From NCBI GenBank assembly GCA_026391675.1, contig JAPLDQ010000037.1, positions 59,400 to 123,399 of the forward strand: a stretch of 64,000 bases of DNA, read 5' to 3'. Shown here in pieces: positions 61,601 to 64,000 of this stretch. Position 1 is the stretch's first letter. The number at the start of each line of letters is the position of its first letter. Position numbers and translations under genes: made by a program. Under the pieces are notes generated by a model. The model was given only the letters and a program-made list of their open reading frames with translations, was not told the origin of the DNA and searched no databases. This DNA is from Bacteroidota bacterium (GTDB lineage Bacteria > Bacteroidota > Bacteroidia > Bacteroidales > JACABE01).

Positions 61601-61939
61601 ATTGCCTGCCTGGGCATAGGCATTATCCTCTACAGGAATATGCTCGACCGCAGGCAGGAAATCGCCCTGATGCTGGCCCTTGGCTTTGGCAGGAAGAAAA
61701 TATTCAGGCTGATACTCAGCGAAAATATTTTCCTGCTCTGCTGCGGCATCATCACCGGCCTGGCAGCTTCCTTCATCGGCCTGCTGCCATCACTTTTATC
61801 AGGGAATTATTACAGCAGGGATATGCTGTTTGTCATAGTATTGCTCATTGTCATCATACTGCATGCATTGCTCTGGATTTATCTGCCGGTGAGAACACTG
61901 ATGAAACAGCAGTTGATTCCTGCATTAAGAAATGAATAA
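58622..61939 (+). CDS. Large FtsX-family ABC transporter permease
   Basis: 1105-residue inner-membrane permease. An N-terminal helix (NLAVLLGCIISTAVLSGALM) and a large periplasmic domain (residues ~45-500) precede a first FtsX-type helix group with RQETDLLTALGFSKSRIISLL; a second set follows with another helix, a periplasmic domain (~750-970) and RRQEIALMLALGFGRKKIFRL. It is thus a tandem FtsX protein of the DUF214/MacB-like class that works with the LolD-type ATPase upstream. Codon use is markedly G+C-rich compared with the first half of the window. Substrate unknown; a hairpin follows its stop. Confidence 0.88.
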   Translation: MLMNSLNYILKSFILYRKQNLAVLLGCIISTAVLSGALMLGDSVRDSMQKIVSARLGKVEYVLQSNDHFVRAQLVKDVAARLAVKSSAVLMLSGVISAAESDRLINKASIIGIDDTFWQLNEKQMPPLNEDEVIISANTAEKLQLKVNDAIILKVEKLSVIPLHSPFGSEVSPFLSFRMKIKAIADDVNMGRFSLKNMQIAPFNIFVSREFLCKKLEINGMANALLFAALPGYKVSRHDIDTAIAANWRLKDIGIDLSTTDDKGNYELTSTGIFIPRAFSDPLLKQHKSMQCILSYLVNSISLNDKSTPYSFAVAIDPAQGDNELKENEIIINQWLADDLGAHQSDSLLLRYFSIDSLRNIREVSRYFRVKDIIPTGGNGINRSLMPKFPGFQKAVSCAEWNSQLTIDFKKIRSNDEQYWNDYRGTPKAVISMKIAQTIWHNSFGDYTAIRFNGSILGPSPSKAAIEKSILNSLHAADFRLAVTDIKAEAVNAAANGVDFGELFISLSFFVILAGLILTVMLYVLGLDARRQETDLLTALGFSKSRIISLLFAETVLAVLLGSIVGIVCGIGYNYLMLAAMNSVWNDIVRTPLMGISIHPMTLLTAFLCSFMISIITIAITALRRLKTTPFALMGNYSRFLPLLRPKRKGLAVAAVIGGIILTITLLAPGILKSGENNSLLFLLSATVFMLTAWGFISILISYRRKKHVAVENLYSLAIKNASRNSRRSLTVIVLLSLGVFVILITGANRKTFHQGGDTPQSGSGGYALWAETAVPLTLNLNSAKERHKAGFDNESLLKDVSFVQLLTTGGDDASCLNLNQVLMPAIIGVDPVLFDSRQAFAFERLKDGCDNQHPWLLLNASYGSDVIPAFADNTVITWSLKKNIGDTLTYITANNRKLYIVLAGGLQPSVFQGNILIADKYFKRYFPSVNGSKLMLVDVAANRNAALQQYLSSSFRDYGMDISSCNERLSSFNSVNNTYLTVFMILAGLGLLIACLGIGIILYRNMLDRRQEIALMLALGFGRKKIFRLILSENIFLLCCGIITGLAASFIGLLPSLLSGNYYSRDMLFVIVLLIVIILHALLWIYLPVRTLMKQQLIPALRNE

Positions 61940-61955
61940 AAATAAATTCAGGTCT

Positions 61956-62208
61956 CCGTTAAGCGCAAATAAATAATGGAAAACCTGACAGGTTTCAAAA
62001 ACCTGTCAGGTTTAAGATGATTAGGACATCAGTAAATGATTAAAAATATAAATTTAGGTCTCCGCTTAGCGGTTAAGCACTTAACAGGAAAAAGAGATAA
62101 CTGCTTATTAACCGCTTAGCGGATAAAAGAACAAAACCAAATATCCGCTAAGCGAAAATAAAAAGTATTAATAATGAAAAATAATAGTGTAATATGCGCT
62201 AAGCGGAT
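61956..62208. repeat. Cluster of five CCGCTTAGCGG-type palindromes
   Basis: Sites: CCGTTAAGCG at 61956, CCGCTTAGCGG at 62062, CCGCTTAGCGG at 62112, TCCGCTAAGCG at 62144 and GCGCTAAGCGG at 62196, each in an A+T-rich setting and often followed by A-rich tracts. Two copies share a longer flank with AGGTCTCCG. Possible operator array for the gene at 62246, or an intergenic repeat. Confidence 0.65.
61981..62013. terminator. 15-bp hairpin after the ABC permease gene
   Basis: AAACCTGACAGGTTT and AAACCTGTCAGGTTT form a perfect 15-bp stem with a 3-base loop, 41 bases past the stop. It has no long T-run; repeats of this form are common between Bacteroidota genes, so a REP-like role is also possible. 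Confidence 0.55.
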
Positions 62209-62220
62209 GCCAAAAACATA

Positions 62221-62228
62221 TAAATTTG
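62221..62228 (+). promoter_or_regulatory. Bacteroidota -7 element for propeller 5
   Basis: TAAATTTG fits TAnnTTTG, 18 bases before the ATG at 62246; the CCGCTTAGCGG array lies immediately upstream. Confidence 0.5.
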
Positions 62229-62245
62229 CTTAAAATTTTATACCC

Positions 62246-63478
62246 ATGAAAAACCTATTCTTCATCCTTCTTTTGTTCATGCTTTATGCATTTACAACCA
62301 GCAACGGAAACAGCGGCAATCCCATCATCACCCAATGGCGGGGCGACAACAGGGATGGTAAATACAATGAAAAAAACTTAATGAAATCCTGGCCCGTTAA
62401 CGGTCCTGAGCTGAGCTGGTCTGCCGACAGCATCGGCAATGGCTATGGCAGCCCTGCAGTATGCGATGACGGCATCTATGTTCAGGGCGAAATTGACAGC
62501 ATTGCGTATTTGTTTGCCTTCAACCTTAAGGGTAAACTGTTGTGGAAATCAGTCTACGGCAGGGAATGGATGGAGAGCTATACCGGTTCCCGCTCCACGC
62601 CAACTGTGGTTGACGATTTGATTTACTGCTGTTCCGGCATGGGCGACATCAGCTGTTTTTACAAGGCCAACGGCCAGAAGAAGTGGTCACATCATCTGAT
62701 TACGGATTACAATGGTGTGAATACCCGTTTTGGATTTGCAGAATCCCTGCTCACCGATGGCAACATCCTCTATGCCACACCCGGTGGAACTGACACCAAC
62801 CTCATTGCCCTCAACCGCTTCACCGGCGAGCTCATTTGGACAGCCAAAGGAAAAGGACAGCAAAGTGCTTTCTGTTCACCCATGCTCATCAGGCTGGCTG
62901 CGCGCACCCTCATCGTCACCTTCAGCTTTTCGGAATTCCTCGGCTTTGATGCCAAAGATGGCAGACTGCTGTGGTCACAGGCACAGGATACCAATTGCGA
63001 CATACATGCCAATACCGCAGTTTACGAAAACGGCTGTATCTATTATGCTGCCGGTTGCGGCAACGGCATGGTAAAATTACGGCTGACGGAAGATGGCAGT
63101 AAGATAACCGAAGTATGGCGAAGCCGTGAACTCATCAATTATTTCAGTGGCTTTATCAGCACAGGCAATAAGATATTTGCGGCTGATGCCAAAAAGAAGC
63201 AATGGGTAAGTCTGGATGCCGGCAGCGGCAAACTGCTGGATAGCCTGAATTTTAACAAGGGCATAAGCATTTATGCTGACAGCATGCTTTATCTTTACAA
63301 CGAAAAGGGAAGCATAGGTCTGGTGAATCCTTATGCCAACGGCATGAAACTGATAAGCAGCTTTAAAATCAGCCAGGGCAGCAGGGAACATTTTACCCAT
63401 CCCGTCATTAAGAACGGATTTCTGTATGTGAGGCACGGGAATGCGCTGCTGGCGTACGACGTAAGAAAGAAGTTATGA
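62246..63478 (+). CDS. Secreted PQQ-type beta-propeller protein 5
   Basis: 410 residues, signal peptide (LFFILLLFMLYAFTTSNG), then TQWRGDNRDGKYNEKNLMKS, which parallels the start of the protein at 44098 (SQWRGIRRDGVYNEKGLLQK). The similarity runs to the C-terminus, where both end in a stretch of the form HPVI-x-N-x-x-LYMRHGNALMAY. PQQ-like blades include LIALNRFTGELIWTAKGKG and FLGFDAKDGRLLWSQAQD. It is thus a paralogue of propeller 1 placed at the other end of the cluster with its own promoter. A separate Cys-rich stretch (YYAAGCGNGMVK) is notable. Confidence 0.85.
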   Translation: MKNLFFILLLFMLYAFTTSNGNSGNPIITQWRGDNRDGKYNEKNLMKSWPVNGPELSWSADSIGNGYGSPAVCDDGIYVQGEIDSIAYLFAFNLKGKLLWKSVYGREWMESYTGSRSTPTVVDDLIYCCSGMGDISCFYKANGQKKWSHHLITDYNGVNTRFGFAESLLTDGNILYATPGGTDTNLIALNRFTGELIWTAKGKGQQSAFCSPMLIRLAARTLIVTFSFSEFLGFDAKDGRLLWSQAQDTNCDIHANTAVYENGCIYYAAGCGNGMVKLRLTEDGSKITEVWRSRELINYFSGFISTGNKIFAADAKKKQWVSLDAGSGKLLDSLNFNKGISIYADSMLYLYNEKGSIGLVNPYANGMKLISSFKISQGSREHFTHPVIKNGFLYVRHGNALLAYDVRKKL

Positions 63479-63547
63479 GTTATGAATTAGCAATTAGCAA
63501 TGAGTAATTAGCAATGCTGTTCATTTCTCTGGTTCACTAAGCTTTTA

Positions 63548-63623
63548 TTGTTGAACTGTTCATCGGGCGCTGAGCGGTGGTTGTTGAGCTGTTCATCGGG
63601 CGCTGAGCGGTGGTTGTTGAGCG
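63548..63623. repeat. 33-bp tandem repeat, 2.3 copies
   Basis: Unit 1 63548-63580 and unit 2 63581-63613 differ at one base (core CATCGGGCGCTGAGCGGTGG), with a partial third copy to 63623. The sense strand resembles dispersed GCTCAGCG-type intergenic repeats; an open frame across it on the minus strand gives an 11-residue repeat but is not a credible gene. Confidence 0.8.
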
Positions 63624-63635
63624 AAGACGAAACAA

Positions 63636-63697
63636 GTCGAAGCGCAGTTGGAATGTGACGAAATGTGTCGAAACATGTCGAAGCGCAGTTGGAATGT
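63636..63697. repeat. 21-bp direct repeat pair
   Basis: Identical 21-base copies at 63636-63656 and 63677-63697, 41 bases apart, following the 33-bp tandem repeat. Non-coding. Confidence 0.75.
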
Positions 63698-63885
63698 ATC
63701 GAATTTGTGATTTTAAAAAAGATTAGCCTCAGATTCCCGCTGGCAAACCTCCAAAATGCTGTCAGCGTGCCTGCACCTGACAGCATTTAAAATCCGGAAG
63801 TCCAACTGAAAGTGATGGTCTCTCTTTGAGAGAGGCTATCAATGAAAGAATAAATTTATTTTTTTATGTTCTTTTTTCATGAAAA

Positions 63886-63943
63886 AAAAGAACGAAAAAT
63901 TCTAGACTTCAAATCCTTTACTTCAAAACTACGTCTTTTAAAT
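63886..63943. repeat. Dispersed intergenic repeat, copy 2 (first copy at 10359)
   Basis: Shares AAATCCTTTACTTCAAAACT with the copy at 10359-10415 and keeps similar flanks on both sides. Both copies are intergenic and in the same orientation. Confidence 0.65.
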
Positions 63944-64000
63944 CCCTGCGCAATACAAGCCGTAACGATAATAGCATTGTTGCTTTTATTAAAATTTATT

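Larger units (their letters stand above)
61940..62245. other. 306-bp gap with terminator-like hairpin and CCGCTTAGCGG palindromes
   Basis: No gene. It holds the hairpin at 61981-62013, five copies of the TCCGCTTAGCGGA-type palindrome between 61956 and 62208, a repeated TAGGTCTCCG segment (61950 and 62055), and a -7 element before the last propeller gene. Confidence 0.65.
63479..64000. other. 522-bp repeat-rich region at the window end
   Basis: No gene supported. It contains AGTTATGAATTAGCAATTAG repeats (63476-63516), the 33-bp tandem repeat at 63548, a 21-bp direct repeat GTCGAAGCGCAGTTGG... at 63636 and 63677, and the dispersed repeat copy at 63886. Confidence 0.65.

Noticed and set aside
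44098..63478. Cluster as PQQ-dependent alcohol dehydrogenases with cytochrome c
   Set aside because: The propellers lack the quinoprotein Cys pair and PQQ ligands that I can recognise, no CxxCH motif is found in the cluster, and there are no pqq genes.
63508..63786. 92-codon minus-strand frame encoding an 11-residue repeat (NNHRSAPDEQL)
   Set aside because: The peptide repeat is only the translation of the 33-bp DNA tandem repeat; the flanks are unrelated intergenic repeats, and no start context or homology is evident.

Overview
The window is 64 kb of chromosome from a member of the Bacteroidota. The evidence is four secreted proteins with type IX secretion C-terminal sorting domains, a SprE/PorW-type secretion lipoprotein, lipoproteins and outer-membrane-type proteins, and many promoters with the Bacteroidota -7 element TAnnTTTG, usually without a recognisable Shine-Dalgarno sequence. 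The organism looks free-living and A+T-rich. Genus cannot be decided from the sequence alone. No rRNA, CRISPR array, prophage or intact transposase is visible.

Bases 1-36900 are mostly housekeeping and envelope genes. They hold the end of mrdA (PBP2) and rodA, dprA, a MurG-like glycosyltransferase, aspS, an AraC regulator, two transporters, an adaptor/permease/TolC-type export operon that lacks its own ATPase gene, an SDR oxidoreductase, an M49-like metallopeptidase lipoprotein, T9SS cargo proteins, an AtpZ-bactofilin-SprE operon, an M28 peptidase, cysS, rsmA, a TPR protein, serS, and rplU-rpmA. From 37.3 to 44 kb lie an aldehyde dehydrogenase, a tRNA-Gln, a P-type ATPase with altered ion-site residues, a decayed DUF6496-type gene, a 49-codon ORF and an outer-membrane-type protein.

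Bases 44098-63478 are the most unusual part. Fourteen genes lie on one strand, nearly all touching or overlapping. They encode five PQQ-type beta-propeller proteins without quinoprotein signatures, an NHL-type propeller with a Cys-x-Cys-Cys motif, a 65-aa Tat-type Cys protein, a Tat ferredoxin and a membrane ferredoxin (together NapG/NapH-like), a NuoE-NuoF fusion with extra ferredoxin domains, a GltD-like flavoprotein that appears to lack the NAD(P)H-binding domain, a GT4 glycosyltransferase, and a LolD/FtsX-type ABC transporter. My inference is an envelope redox system. NADH would be oxidised in the cytoplasm by a module resembling the Sporomusa-type (StnABC) transhydrogenase, and electrons would pass through or alongside a NapGH-like membrane module to periplasmic Fe-S and propeller proteins. 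The substrate is unknown. Base composition rises from A+T-rich at the start of the cluster to clearly G+C-rich at its end.

Intergenic DNA is rich in repeats: period-7, -8 and -9 tandem repeats that differ by locus, a 158-bp MITE-like element, long palindromes, a cluster of CCGCTTAGCGG palindromes, and an upstream element found before three separate genes with a compensatory change in its inverted repeat.
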